Below are positions 24,115-35,500 of a stretch of DNA of 64,000 bases, in pieces. The stretch is from Cheilinus undulatus. Its lineage: Eukaryota; Chordata; Actinopteri; Labriformes; Labridae. Every line of letters begins with the position of its first letter. Within the stretch, counting starts at the first letter, position 1. The notes below the pieces were generated by a model that was not told where the DNA came from, ran no database searches, and saw nothing but the letters and a program-made list of their open reading frames with translations. The position numbers and the translations under genes are program-made. The stretch is taken from positions 1,360,827 through 1,424,826 of the forward strand of contig NC_054880.1 of assembly GCF_018320785.1 (NCBI RefSeq). Reading direction: 5' to 3'.

Positions 24115-26660
24115 TAAAATAAGAGAAAGAAACGGTAATGAGGAGGACTATGTAAGATGAGAACCAGACAGTATCTGATATATATAAAAAGATGTGCAAC
24201 AAGAGACTGAAGATGAATAAGATGATTAGAGGAAGATCAGAGAACATCAGTCAGGTTTAAACTCTAAGCCTGCTATACTCAATCCTGCAGCTACTCAGCT
24301 GCACACAGCTTTTATTGGGATGCACAGATGCATCAGTTTAACATCAGTATTGGCTGATATTATCCCTGTTTGCATACATATGCAAATAATATAGCAGGAA
24401 CATTTTTCAGCTTGTATCTGTTGTGCCTGATGAATTGTCTGCTTGCCTCTAACATATCTAGCTGATGAATAAAATAAACCAGTGCAGAAAATTGAACTTT
24501 CTGGACAATCTCTGATATGATTTCATGGTCAAACATGATAGGAAATGTTGGCGTTCTACGAGAAAGAAGAGAACATAAAAATCGATTAGATTGTTGTGTT
24601 GAACATAAGTATCCACTCAAATTTTCACAGTTAATTCAACTCGAGTTCTTTTATCACAAGGTGTAGTCTTGTTTGGAAAATAAATCACAAAATTTTTCAA
24701 AAGTAGAAATTTTGCCTGTGTACTTGATTTATTGCAAATCACATAAATGCTGGTTGGCAATAAAACAGACTGGAACAACAGCAGAGAACAGAGGCCCTTT
24801 AGATCGTTGTTTCCAATGCAAACACCAACAGTAAATCCTTTCTGTGGCAACATGAGAGTCACAAATATCACTAAGTGAGGTCAGTTCAGAGCTGATGTTT
24901 CAACAACCCTTTCCAGTCTGAAATAAAAATGTAGATTGCTAAAAGCATGGACAGTCATACCAGAGAAAAGTGGAAGACTACCTGCTATTATTGACTGTGA
25001 TTATCAGCAAAATGCTGTATGCTCAGGTGTGGACATATGACCAACTATATGATGTGTGTTATGCTGTTGTCAGTTCTTTAATCATATTTCTTTGTGTTTG
25101 TGAATAACAGAGATGCACACCAGTCATTTTTTGCAAGTCCAAGTCAGGTCTCAAGTCTCGTATGGTCTTAATGAGCATTCTATGATCTGCTTCTGACATC
25201 CAGTCTGCTTAGACCACTGCATGGTTATATCTAAGGTACTTAAGCCTGTACTGTGTTCTCATCATCAGCACAGCTGGGATCACCTTTGGTGTAATAATGA
25301 AAGGATGGACGTTTCAGTACTTGAAACTTCGTGTAGGAAGATTCAGCCTGTTAAGCTGACACACCAGATGGATTGTGTAGCACACATCCATCTGGAAAAC
25401 CTTTCATAGACAGCGTTTGGGAAAGGGCAGAGCCTTTGAAAAAAACTCTGAGGGTGACTGGATGAACATTCTGTCACATCTTTACAGGCCAATCAGAGTA
25501 TCAGAACACGTTACATCATAGCCCCAAACTGCTACCGAGGAGTAAATTCCATAGAGAGCTGCACAACACGAACCATGGCGACTGTAGACATGTCAGTACA
25601 CGGCTTTTGTCGTTTGTGAATAGAAAACAACTCACTGCTGTTCTTTGTTCTTCTGTTAATAAACAAATGTAGTGAAGTTCTGACAAAATGTACACTGTCG
25701 CAGCATCCACACTAAGCATCCTCACTGCTTGCATACGTCATGACTGCTGCACCTGACAGTACTGCCCCTCGATGCTGATTGGTCCTGTCACTTTCTCACC
25801 GAGCCCAAATGGTTCACATGGGAGCTTTACAAGATAGATTTGCCAGTAAGAAAGACGTAAATGGGCAAATCCTTCTGCTTTGCAAGGATATATGCCTGTT
25901 ATGTTTAAGGTTATAGTAGTTTGGGATTTTTCATTAGTTTTTATTTTTATTTCATTTTTACTTAATGTGTTCTATTTCAGTTCAGTTTTTATTAGTTTTG
26001 ACTGCTGGTCAGTAGTTTAGTTTCTATTTTGCAAAAAAAAAGCGCTTAGTTTTCGTTTAGTGTTTATTCGTTTTTATTGTTAGTTTTAGTTTTTTACAGA
26101 TAAATATCAGGGCTGAGTGCCAGTCATACATTTTTAAAAACATATCAAAACAGGCTACTCTTCACTTATCATTTTATTTACTGAATGATGATGTTTGAAT
26201 ACAACTCCAGACATAAAACTGCCACTGTGTGAGGTCTTAACCAATCAGATCAGGCAATTTTACTCTCCACAGACTTGGGTGTAGGTGCCAGTCAGTATGG
26301 TTGTGTCAAAGACTAAACCTAAGGATATTTTGTGTCTATTTTTATTTAATTTAGTCAGTTTTTTGAGCGCGCTATTCAGTTTAAGTTAGTTTTTTTTTTT
26401 TTTTGGTAAAGTGTAGTTTTTATTTAGTTTCAGTTAATTAAAATCATGTTTGAATTTTAGTTTTAGTTTTTTTTTGTTAGTTTAACTATCATGACCTTGC
26501 TTACCTCACTTGAAGAACTAACAAATTTAAACATTTGTTGTTTCCCTTTAACTTATCAAGACATGTCGTTTAAAGAAATTTTTTTTTTTAAATCCCTTGA
26601 TGCAAAGAAAAATTGTAGTTTGCGTTTGGCTAAAATGTCTTGTGAGAGGTGAGTTCCTTT
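24115..26660. other. Spacer D-E
   Basis: This shows the same order of shared blocks as the other spacers: 3' flank with AATAAA near 24468, the CCAATGCAAACACCAACAGT block near 24820 (close to 18030 in spacer C-D), CCATGGCGACTGTAGACATG at 25574, and AT-rich TTTTAGTTTT repeats to about 26500. No gene is supported. Confidence 0.6.
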
Positions 26661-26664
26661 ATTC

Positions 26665-27007
26665 TGAAGGACACAAACAGCGTTGCACCGGAAGTCATTA
26701 TTATTGCGAACACCTTCCTCTGTATTTAGCAACATGGCGGAGAATCAGAACAATTTTTAATCTGCGCCTCTATTTGTGAGATAAGCGATTCTGATCTCTC
26801 AGAGGCTCATTCTGTCAACTGAATGGACTTTGAGCTTTAAATGTTTTTCTCAGTTTTCTCTCACTCAGTCATCTACCCGGAAACTACAAAGCTAGCTTAG
26901 CTTAGCATTCAAACTGGAGATATGAGTGGTGAAACAGTCAAAGTTGCTGTTTGATGGAGTGGTTGTAGTGTTTTCCAGAATAAATCAGCCAGTATAACTG
27001 TGTGAAA
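26665..27007 (+). promoter_or_regulatory. Promoter and 5' UTR of gene E
   Basis: CACCGGAAGTCAT (26686-26698, ETS-type) and CAACATGGCGGAG (26730-26742, YY1-type) are present at the usual spacing, without a TATA box. The leader carries CTAGCTTAGCTTAGC and an in-frame TAA eight codons before the ATG. Confidence 0.6.
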
Positions 27008-30000
27008 ATGCCAGGAGTCGAGACACTGAGAGATTTTGTCAAGCAGAGACTGACTGCTGCTGCTGAAGAGATTTTTGGAGTCTTTGAAAGAACGATAGCA
27101 GAATACGAGGAACAACTTTGTCGATGTAAAGAGGAAAACGAGCGAAAACAGAAACTTCTGGACGATGTTCAGCTTCGCTTTCACAGAGCAGGTTTGTTCA
27201 TTTTTCCCTCAGTCATTGTTCTCATTCTGTTTGGTCCGACTTTAAACAAATGGGCAGTGTTGCAGAAGAGGTTGTATTCTAAGTTTTACGGTAACGGTCG
27301 TCAACGGTTAGTTTAATTTTAGTGACTTTTTCTCCATTTTCTAAGCTTTCTGTCTTTAAACTGTCTTTAAACTGAGGAGGAACGATCTAATTTTTGTTGC
27401 AACCCAGTATGTGGTTATGTTTTGAGTTCTTCATCATAGTTTTAACGACACAAGAAAAAAAAAATTCAATATAAAGCCAACACATTATAAGTTAGTGATA
27501 CTAGGGTTTGACAACATTTGAAGTGTATCTTATTGTGATCATTTTCACTTATATTGTAAATTCAGTATCCATTAGGGATGAACCGAAAATTCGGCCACCG
27601 AAAATTTTCGGCCGAAAGACTTTTATCACCGATACAACAAGGCCGAAACACGACGTTGTGATGACGCAAGCAAAAACCGCGGCCAGCACGGGCTTGGTGC
27701 AGTGGTTCTCAAATAGGGGTACGTATACGTGAAGGCACTTAAGGGGATACGCGAGATTTTAAAATACATGCCGGCTATTTAAGAAAAATAGCGCCTTTCT
27801 TTGCACGTCAGGAGCGACACTTTTTTGCGAGTATATTACTTACATTCTAATATCACATTCGTGCTGCAAACGTCTGCGGTGGGTTTTCTCTGTCCTCTGA
27901 TAAACACTGATATTTTTTGAAGCAGAAGATAAAAGGAGGTTTGTCCCTCTCTGTCCTTCACTCCGTCAACATGAGAAACAGCACAGAGTAACAGAAACAG
28001 GCAAACAGGAAGTGATGCTGTCCCTGTGTCAGTGCCACCCAGACCTCACTGCTGATTGGCTGGTAGTTGCTGGTCAGATAGTATTGTGGACAGAACAGGT
28101 GAGACCGCAGAGAGTGAAAACAAAACCTGAGAAGATGACACACCTGGCAGTGAAGCCAAAATAGCACGTATTTTGATGAAATGATTTTTGCTGATGATCA
28201 GGAAAATTAAATGCAGACACCAGTAATCAGCTAAATGCCAAATATCTGCATCAGTAATTAGCCAGGTTGATAATTGGTCCACCCCTGATGTCCAGTATAG
28301 TTGCAATCACACATTTTTACCACATTATTTAAGCACTCCTCAAAAAATTCAAACTAAAAAATAAAAAAACAAACACAATAAAATGTGGTCCAAATATTTG
28401 TTTTGAGATGTAGAGGAGTCTGTGTTTAACCAGAAATGATGCCATGAAATCGGGCTGGACACTCAACTGAAATTTGGATTAAAACACAATAAATCTCTCT
28501 CCAATTTTCAAATCACAAAAGGTGCAATATTTTTTAACCTGAAATCTGTGTCAAAATACCAGCTTAATATAATTTTAGCAGCAGAGATGTTAGGATCAGC
28601 ACATTAGGCAAATGTTCATGTGACTGCAATTAGATTATTTTCCCAATTTATGGAGCATTGCTATGAAATTGAACACGATATTACATCAGTAGTAGCAACA
28701 CTGAGCTGCTGACTTGATATTTACATTTATAGATACATCAGTGATTGTATTTTGAATATTGGAATTTACTTCTTTGATCTCAGAGGGCCGTATTTTAAGT
28801 GTTTTGAGGTGCGGTATCTTTAAAACTATTTTCCTTTATGTATTTGCTGTTATTCTTTATAATAATGTTTGCATTCCTGATTTTGCATTGTTTCAGCCTT
28901 CTGATTTAAGCTCTTAGTTTCCTTCATTTAAAGACTCCCTTTCATTTGAAAAAAAACTAAGTATTGGACCACCAAATGCTAGTTCAGAGGAAACAATAAC
29001 AAGGGTTCTCAAGGAATATGTTCTGGGCTAAAATACATTTTATCAAGGAAATAAAAGAGAGCAACAGTAGCAGTTGACAAATATGAAACTCAGGAGGAGT
29101 ACAGGATTCCTGAAAAAATACTTTCAATTTATACCAGAGTATTTCTTTGTTACATTGTACCTCTGATGCATGCAGTTATAATTTTCCATTCTGTTTGTGT
29201 TTTTGCATTTCTGTGTGTCCAACAGACAACCAGCAGCTGTCAGTGACTCCAGAAGAGGTTCCCTCTGAGCAGCAGGAGTGGAGCTCCAGTCTGGACCAGG
29301 AGGACACTGAGTCTCCACACCTTAAAGAGGAAGAGGAGGAACTGTGGAGCAGTCAGGAGGGACTGGAGGAGTTTAATACCATCAAGTTCCCCTTTGCTCC
29401 TGTCCCTGTGAAGACTGAAGATGATGAAGAGAAACCTCTGTCCTCACAGCTTGATGAAATACAAAATGAAGAGATGAAAACAGGAGTTGATGGAGAGAAC
29501 TGTGGAGGACCAGCACAGGCCAGGAACTCAGAACCAGAGAGACATTTTCATTCAGAGACTCAGGACAAGACTGAAGACTGCTCTGAAGCTGAAACTGATG
29601 ACAGTGATGGTTGGAGGGTCACAATGGATCACGATTACGGATTAAACTGTGTGGAAAACTTTGATGATGATAGATCAGACAATGACAAGAAATCACACAG
29701 CTGCTCTCAATGCAGTAAAACATTCAGAAAGAAATATCATCTTGCAACACATATGAGAACACACCTAAAAGTAAAACATTTGAGCTGCTCTGACTGTGGT
29801 AAAAGATTTAAGTTTAAGTCAAGGCTAACTAAACACATGGTTATCCACACAGGAGAGAAACCCTTCAGCTGCTCTCAGTGTAAAAAGGGATTTATTTACA
29901 AGTCTCAGCTGAACACACACATGTTCGTGCACACAGGAGAGAGGCCATTTAGCTGCTCTAAGTGTGATAAAAAGTTTTATCACAAGTCTAGTCTGATTAC

Positions 30001-30532
30001 ACACATGGTGATCCACACAGGAAAGAAACGTTTTACCTGCACTGAATGTGATCAACAGTTTTACCAAAAGAGTCATCTGAACTCCCACATGTTTCTTCAC
30101 ACAGGGGAGAGGCCATTTAGCTGCTCTAAGTGTGATAAAACATTTAACAGAAAGTCTACTCTGACAAATCACATGTTAATTCACAAAGAAGAGAAACCCT
30201 TCAGCTGCTCCAAGTGTGATAAAAAGTTTAATGAAGAGTCTCAGCTGAACTCCCACATGTTGGTGCACACAGGAGAAAAACTCTTCAGCTGCCCTCAGTG
30301 TGATAAAAAATTTAATCGCAAGTCTCATCTGGCTAAACACATGGTGATCCACACAGGAGAGAAACCATTTAGCTGCTCTGAGTGTGGTAAAAAGTTTAAC
30401 CAAAGGTCTCATCTGACCTCACACATGGTGATCCACACAGGAGAGAAACCCTTCAGCTGTGAGCTGTGTAAAAAGAAATTTTCATGGGATACTCAGGTAA
30501 AAAGACACAAGTGTACCGGTGGACAGACTTAA
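27008..30532 (+). CDS. Zinc-finger gene E (two exons, 496 aa), mosaic hinge
   Basis: Exon 1 is 27008-27191 and exon 2 is 29226-30532; the 2034-bp intron carries hAT fragments. Residues 1-61 are the shared domain. Exon 2 uses the second acceptor type (GTGTCCAACAG) and begins DNQQLSVTPEE, as in F-H. It then keeps SSLDQEDTE and EEFNTIKFPFAPVPVK of the A-D group, so the hinge is a mosaic. SUMO-type motifs LKEE and VKTE are present. Nine intact fingers start near residue 221; the second is CSDCGKRFKFKSRLTKH, a finger type found in E-H only. The protein ends with CELCKKKFSWDTQVKRHKC and TAA. Probable nuclear DNA-binding regulator; target unknown. Confidence 0.92.
27569..27960. mobile_element. hAT-type element fragments in the intron of gene E
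   Basis: The shared intron sequence (TTCAGTATCCATT) breaks at about 27572 and resumes near 27966 (TCAACATGAGAAACAGCACA). The insert begins TAGGGATGAACCGAAAATTC, typical of one hAT end. At 27698 a second hAT-like end begins CAGTGGTTCTCAAATAGGGG. I see no clear right end for either, so these look like nested, partly deleted copies. Confidence 0.55.
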
Positions 30533-31125
30533 TAAAATAAGAGAAAGAAGAGCTAAGGAGGAGGATTATGTAAGATGAGATCCAGGCAGTATCTGAGATA
30601 TATATAAAAAGATGTGCAACAAGAGACTGGCTACAATTACGATGATTAGAGGGAGATCAGAGAACATCAGTCAGGTTTCAACTCTAAGCCTGCTATACTC
30701 AATCCTGCAGCTACTCAGCTGCACACAGCTGTTATTGGGATGCACAGATGCATCAGCTTGACATCCGTATCGGCTGATATTATCCCTGTTTGCATACATA
30801 TGCAAATAATATAGCAGGAACGTTTATCATTATCAGTGATTATCTGTTGTACCTGATGAATTATATGCTTGCCTCTGACATATCTAGCTGATGAATAAAA
30901 TAAACCAGTGCAGAAAATTGAACTTTCTGGACAATCTCTGATATGATTTTATGGTCAAACATGATAGGAAATGTTGGCATTCTACGAGAAAGAAGAGAAC
31001 ATAAAAATCGGCTAGATTGTTATGTTGAACATAAGTATCAGCCCAAACTTTCACAACCAATGTATCTCTAGTTCTTTTATCACAAGTTGTAGTCTTGCTT
31101 GGATAATACAACCCAGCACACTTTT
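30533..31125. other. Spacer E-F, 3' flank of gene E
   Basis: Shared 3'-flank block with AATAAA near 30895 and the ACGAGAAAGAAGAGAACATAAAAATC run near 30985. No gene is supported. Confidence 0.55.
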
Positions 31126-31380
31126 TTAAGAAGAATTTGACACTTGGAAATGCTGTGATCCCTTTGTATATCCTTCTCTTGTTTTGTGAGCATCAACAAT
31201 TCTTTTACTGGAAGCTGTGTTATCTGTAGGACGGCCACAGATTAGCTAAAAGGTCACACATCAACACGGTCACTCCTTGAACCGTAACACCTGGTCTAAA
31301 GAGAGTTAATCAATGACTTTATGCAATAAAATGAGCAAACTTGCTTCATGTAAATAAAGCAACAAATCGTAATGAAGCAG
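31126..31380. mobile_element. Remnant of a Tc1-like element (deleted copy)
   Basis: 31138-31200 (GACACTTGGAAATGCTGTGA, then TTTGTGAGCATCAACAATT) matches the middle of the longer Tc1-like copy in the next spacer (about 40614-40680). The rest of that copy is missing here. Sequence after it (GCTGTGTTATCTGTAGGACGGCCACAG) is shared with 40998 onward. Confidence 0.55.
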
Positions 31381-31390
31381 TGGTCTACAG

Positions 31391-31965
31391 CAGTGGTTCC
31401 CAATCAGGTGTCGAAACAACATGTACATGTAAAGTTTTTAAAACCACAACTACAAACCTACCATCATTGGGTTTCTATGACAAACTTTATTTAAAAGGTA
31501 GAATTTTACTGCCTCCAACCAGCTTTACCATTCAGAGACCACTCCCATCTCTCCTGCACCTGCACTGCCTCGGCTCTGAGAGCTTTGGCTTTAGTAATGC
31601 TGGTGCTCGAGACAACTGCTAAAACAGATAGAGCTCAGGACTCATGGTCCACCAACACAATACACCCTGCTTCAGGGGACTCTGGAGGGGGAGAATCCTC
31701 CACCTCAAAAGATTGCTCTGGGACAGCAGTGCTGCAGGACTCCGTGTCACTTTCTGGCAAGGGGGAAGGGGAATCCCCGTCCTTTCCCCCTCCCTGCTCT
31801 CAAAACCAAACTGCCCATTTTTGGGCAGATTTTCAAAAGTCTGAAGTGGGCAGAGTTAGCTCTGAGCTGAAAGTTAACATACACTTTTATTTTTCCAAGT
31901 GGCTCATGGGAGGGCTTGGTTTTCTCAGATATAAGTGGGGCCCTGAGGAAAAACGGACTACAGGA
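31391..31965. mobile_element. hAT-like element, left end preserved
   Basis: CAGTGGTTCCCAATCAGGTG at 31391 is preceded by GTCTACAG. The sister spacer before gene G has the matching right end, TTTGGGAACCACTG followed by GACTACAG (about 41269-41290), and lacks the left end. Together they imply an 8-bp target duplication with one mismatch, as hAT elements make. The interior (31600-31960) has open reading frames without recognisable similarity. Confidence 0.55.
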
Positions 31966-32254
31966 CTGTGTCTGCTGTGAACACTGCTGCTTTCCATTTT
32001 AAGTTCATCAAACTAATTCTTGAATAAAGAATGGACTTTTCAGTACTTAAAACTTCGTGCAGGAGGACTGTAACTCTGTTACATCATTGGAAGAACTGAC
32101 AAACCAAAGTGTCTGCTGTTTCCCTTTAACTTTTGAGGACATTTTATCTTTAAAACTATAAAATAAAAATCCCTCAGTGAGATGAAAAAAATATAGTTCG
32201 TTTAACTAAAACGTCTTGTGAGAAGTTAGTTCCAACTTTTATTCTGAAGGACAC

Positions 32255-32589
32255 AAACAGCGTTACACCGGAAGTAATAGTATCGCAATCGCCTACACTG
32301 TATTTAGCAACATGGCGGCGAATCAGAGCAATTTTTAATCTGCGTCACTTTGTTATGAGAGATTAGCGATTCTAATCTGTCAGAGGCTAATTCTGTCAAC
32401 TGAAAGGACTTAATGCTTTAAATGTTTTTTCTCAGTTTTCTCTCACTCAGTCATCTACCTGGAAACTACAAAGCTAGCTTAGCTTAGCATTCAAACTGGA
32501 GATATGAGTGGTGAAACAGTCAAAGTTGCTGTTTGATGGAGTGGTTGTAGTGTTTTCCAGAATAAATCAGCCAGTATAACTGTGTGAAA
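32255..32589 (+). promoter_or_regulatory. Promoter and 5' UTR of gene F
   Basis: CACCGGAAGTAAT (32266-32278) and CAACATGGCGGC (32308-32319) are present at the usual spacing, followed by the conserved leader. Confidence 0.6.
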
Positions 32590-35500
32590 ATGCCAGGAGT
32601 CGAGACACTGAGAGATTTTGTCAACCAGAGACTGACTGCTGCTGCTGAGGAGATTTTTGGAGTCTTTGAAAGAACGATAGCAGAATACGAGGAACAACTT
32701 TGTCGATGTAAAGAGGAAAACGAGCGAAAACAAAAACTTCTGGACGATGTTCAGCTTCGCTTTCACAGAGCAGGTTTGTACAATGTACAATTTCAAGTCA
32801 TCAAAATGTGTCTTTAAACTGAGGAAGAACAATCTAATTGTGATTTTCTTTTTGTTGTTATTGCAACGCATTGTGTGATCGTTTTGAGTTCTTCATCATA
32901 TGTAGTTTTTAACGACACAAGAAAAGAACATTCAATATAAAACCAACACATTATAAGATAGGGAAACTTGGGCTGTACAATTTTTAAAGTAGCCTATATC
33001 TAATTGTGATCATTTTAACTCATTTTGCAAATTCAGTACACATCGTTGTATCGAAGGGAATGATCATTTGTACACCATTCTCATTATGAATTAAGAAAAA
33101 ATAACAAAGAGTAAAAGTCGGATTTTTTATAAATCATACTAAAAATTGTCTGTTCTGTGTTTGGCCAGAAATAATGCCATGAAACAGGGCTGGACACTCA
33201 ATTGAAATTTGGATTAAAACACAATAAACCTTTCTGCAATTTTCAAATCACAAAAGGTGCAACATTTTTTGAACCACAAATCTGTGTCAAAACACCAGCT
33301 TAATATAATTTTAGCAGCAGAGATGTCAGGGTCGGCACATTAGGCAAGGCAAGGCAAGTTTATTTGTATAGCACATTTCAGCAACAAGGCAATTCAAAGT
33401 GCTTCACGCAGGACATTAAAATGCAATGACAATGGAAAAAGAAACAAAAAAATTTTAAAAGAAAAATGTAAAAAGGGATAAAAACAGGGAATAAAACCCA
33501 CAAAAGATAAAAACAAAGATATGAAAGTAAAAGTTACAGTGCAGAGTTGTAGTTGAAATAAAATGTTTAAAAAGTGATAAAGTTTTTTAGCCAAGGCAGC
33601 AGTGAACAGGTGTGTCTCCAACCTTGATTTGAAAGAGCTCAGACTTTCAGCAGACCTGATGTTTTCTGGGAGTTTGTTTCAGATAAATGGAGCATCGAAA
33701 CTGAACGCTGATTCTCCATGTCTAGTTCTGACTCTGGGGACACAGAGCAGACCTGCACCAGACGCCCTGAGTGGTCTGGATGGTTCATACTGGACTAGAA
33801 GGTCTCTGATGTATTTTTGGCCTAAACCATTCAGTGCTTTATAAGCTAACAGGAATCGAGCAGCAGCGTTCTGGATCAGCTGCAGCTGTCTGGTTGACTT
33901 TTTAGGCAGACCAGAGAAGATCCTGTTACAGTAGTCAACTCGACTAAAGATAAATGCACGGACAAGTTTTTCAAGATCCTGCTGCAACATTAGTCCTTTC
34001 ATCCTAGAAATATTCTTGAGGTGATAATGAGATGACTTTGTAATTGTTTTTATGTGGTCTTTAAAATTCAGGTCTGAGTCCATGACAACACCCAGATTTC
34101 TGGCCTGGTCTGAGGTTTTTAACTGAAGTGACTGGAGCTTCATGCTGATTTTTAGAGATACCTCCTTGGGTCCAAAAACAACTACCTCAGTTTTTTGTCT
34201 GTTTAACTGAAGACATCTATGGCACATCCACTCAGTAATTTGTTCTATGCATTTACCCACTGCTTGTATGGGGCAATGGTCACCTTGGGACATTGGAATG
34301 TAGAGCTGTGTGTCATCTGCATAGTTATGGTAATTTATTTTGTTGTTTTCTATGATCTGAGCAAGTGGAAGCATGTAGATGTTAAACAGAAGAGGCCCCA
34401 GGATGGAGCCTTGGGGGACTCCATGTGTAGTTTTGGTCTGCTCAGATTGAAAGTTACCTTCTGACACAAAATAATCCCTTTCCTTTAAGTAGGATGCAAA
34501 CCAATCAAGAAGTGTGCCAGACAGTCCCATCCAGTTTTCCAGTCGGTCAAGTAATATATTGTGGTCGAATATGTCGTATGCAGCACTGAGGTCCAATAAC
34601 ACTAAGACTGAAGTTCTGCCATGATCTGTGTTTAAGCAAATGTCATTGAACACTTTGACCAGAGCGGTCTCAGTGCTGTGATGTGGTCTAAAATGTCACT
34701 GGAAGACGTTAAAGCAGCTGTTCGCTGTTAGAAGATAATTTAGCTGTTGACACACAGCCTGTTCAATGCTTAAAAAAAAGATTTGATATCGGCCTATAAT
34801 TGTTCATTAAGGTCTTTTCTAGATTGTTTTTTTTTTTAAGAGTGGCTTAATAACAGCCATTTTCAGGGTCTGTGGGAAGACTCCTGAGATTAGAGACATG
34901 TTTGCGATCTGTAACAGATCAGATGCCATGACATGTGAAACCTTTTTGAAAAATATTTGGGTAAAATATCCAGACAGCAGTAGGAAGAGTTCAGTTGGTG
35001 TAGAATGTCCTCCAGATTTTTGTCATTGATTGGATTAAACTGTGTCATGGTGTTTACACAGCTTTTTAATGGACATAGAACAGTTCCTGAACCTGGTGTG
35101 GAGATACTCACTGCCTGTCTAACATTTTGAATTTTCCCTCTAAAAAATGAAGCAAATTCATTGCAGGCTCTGGTAGAATGAAGTTCAGGTGCTATTGACT
35201 CAGGGGGGTTTGTTAATCTCTCAACAGCTGAAAACAATTCTCAAGCATTATTTTTGTTACTGGTGATTATGTCTGAGAAGAAAGACTGCCTTGCATTCCT
35301 CAGCTGTAGATGATAAGTTCAAAGTTTCTCTTTATAAATCGCCACATGCATTCAGCTTTTTGACACTCTCTTTTTCATTTTTCACCACAGAGGCATTTCT
35401 CCATGGAGGTCTTTCCTTGCTGGAGACAACCTTCAACCTAATGGGAGCAATGGAGTCAATAACATTTAACATTTTAGAATTAAACTTATCTACCAGATCA

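Noticed and set aside
31585-31980. 131-codon plus-strand frame before gene F as a gene
   Set aside because: It overlaps a deleted hAT-like element, is broken in the sister spacer, and shows no domain or splice partners.
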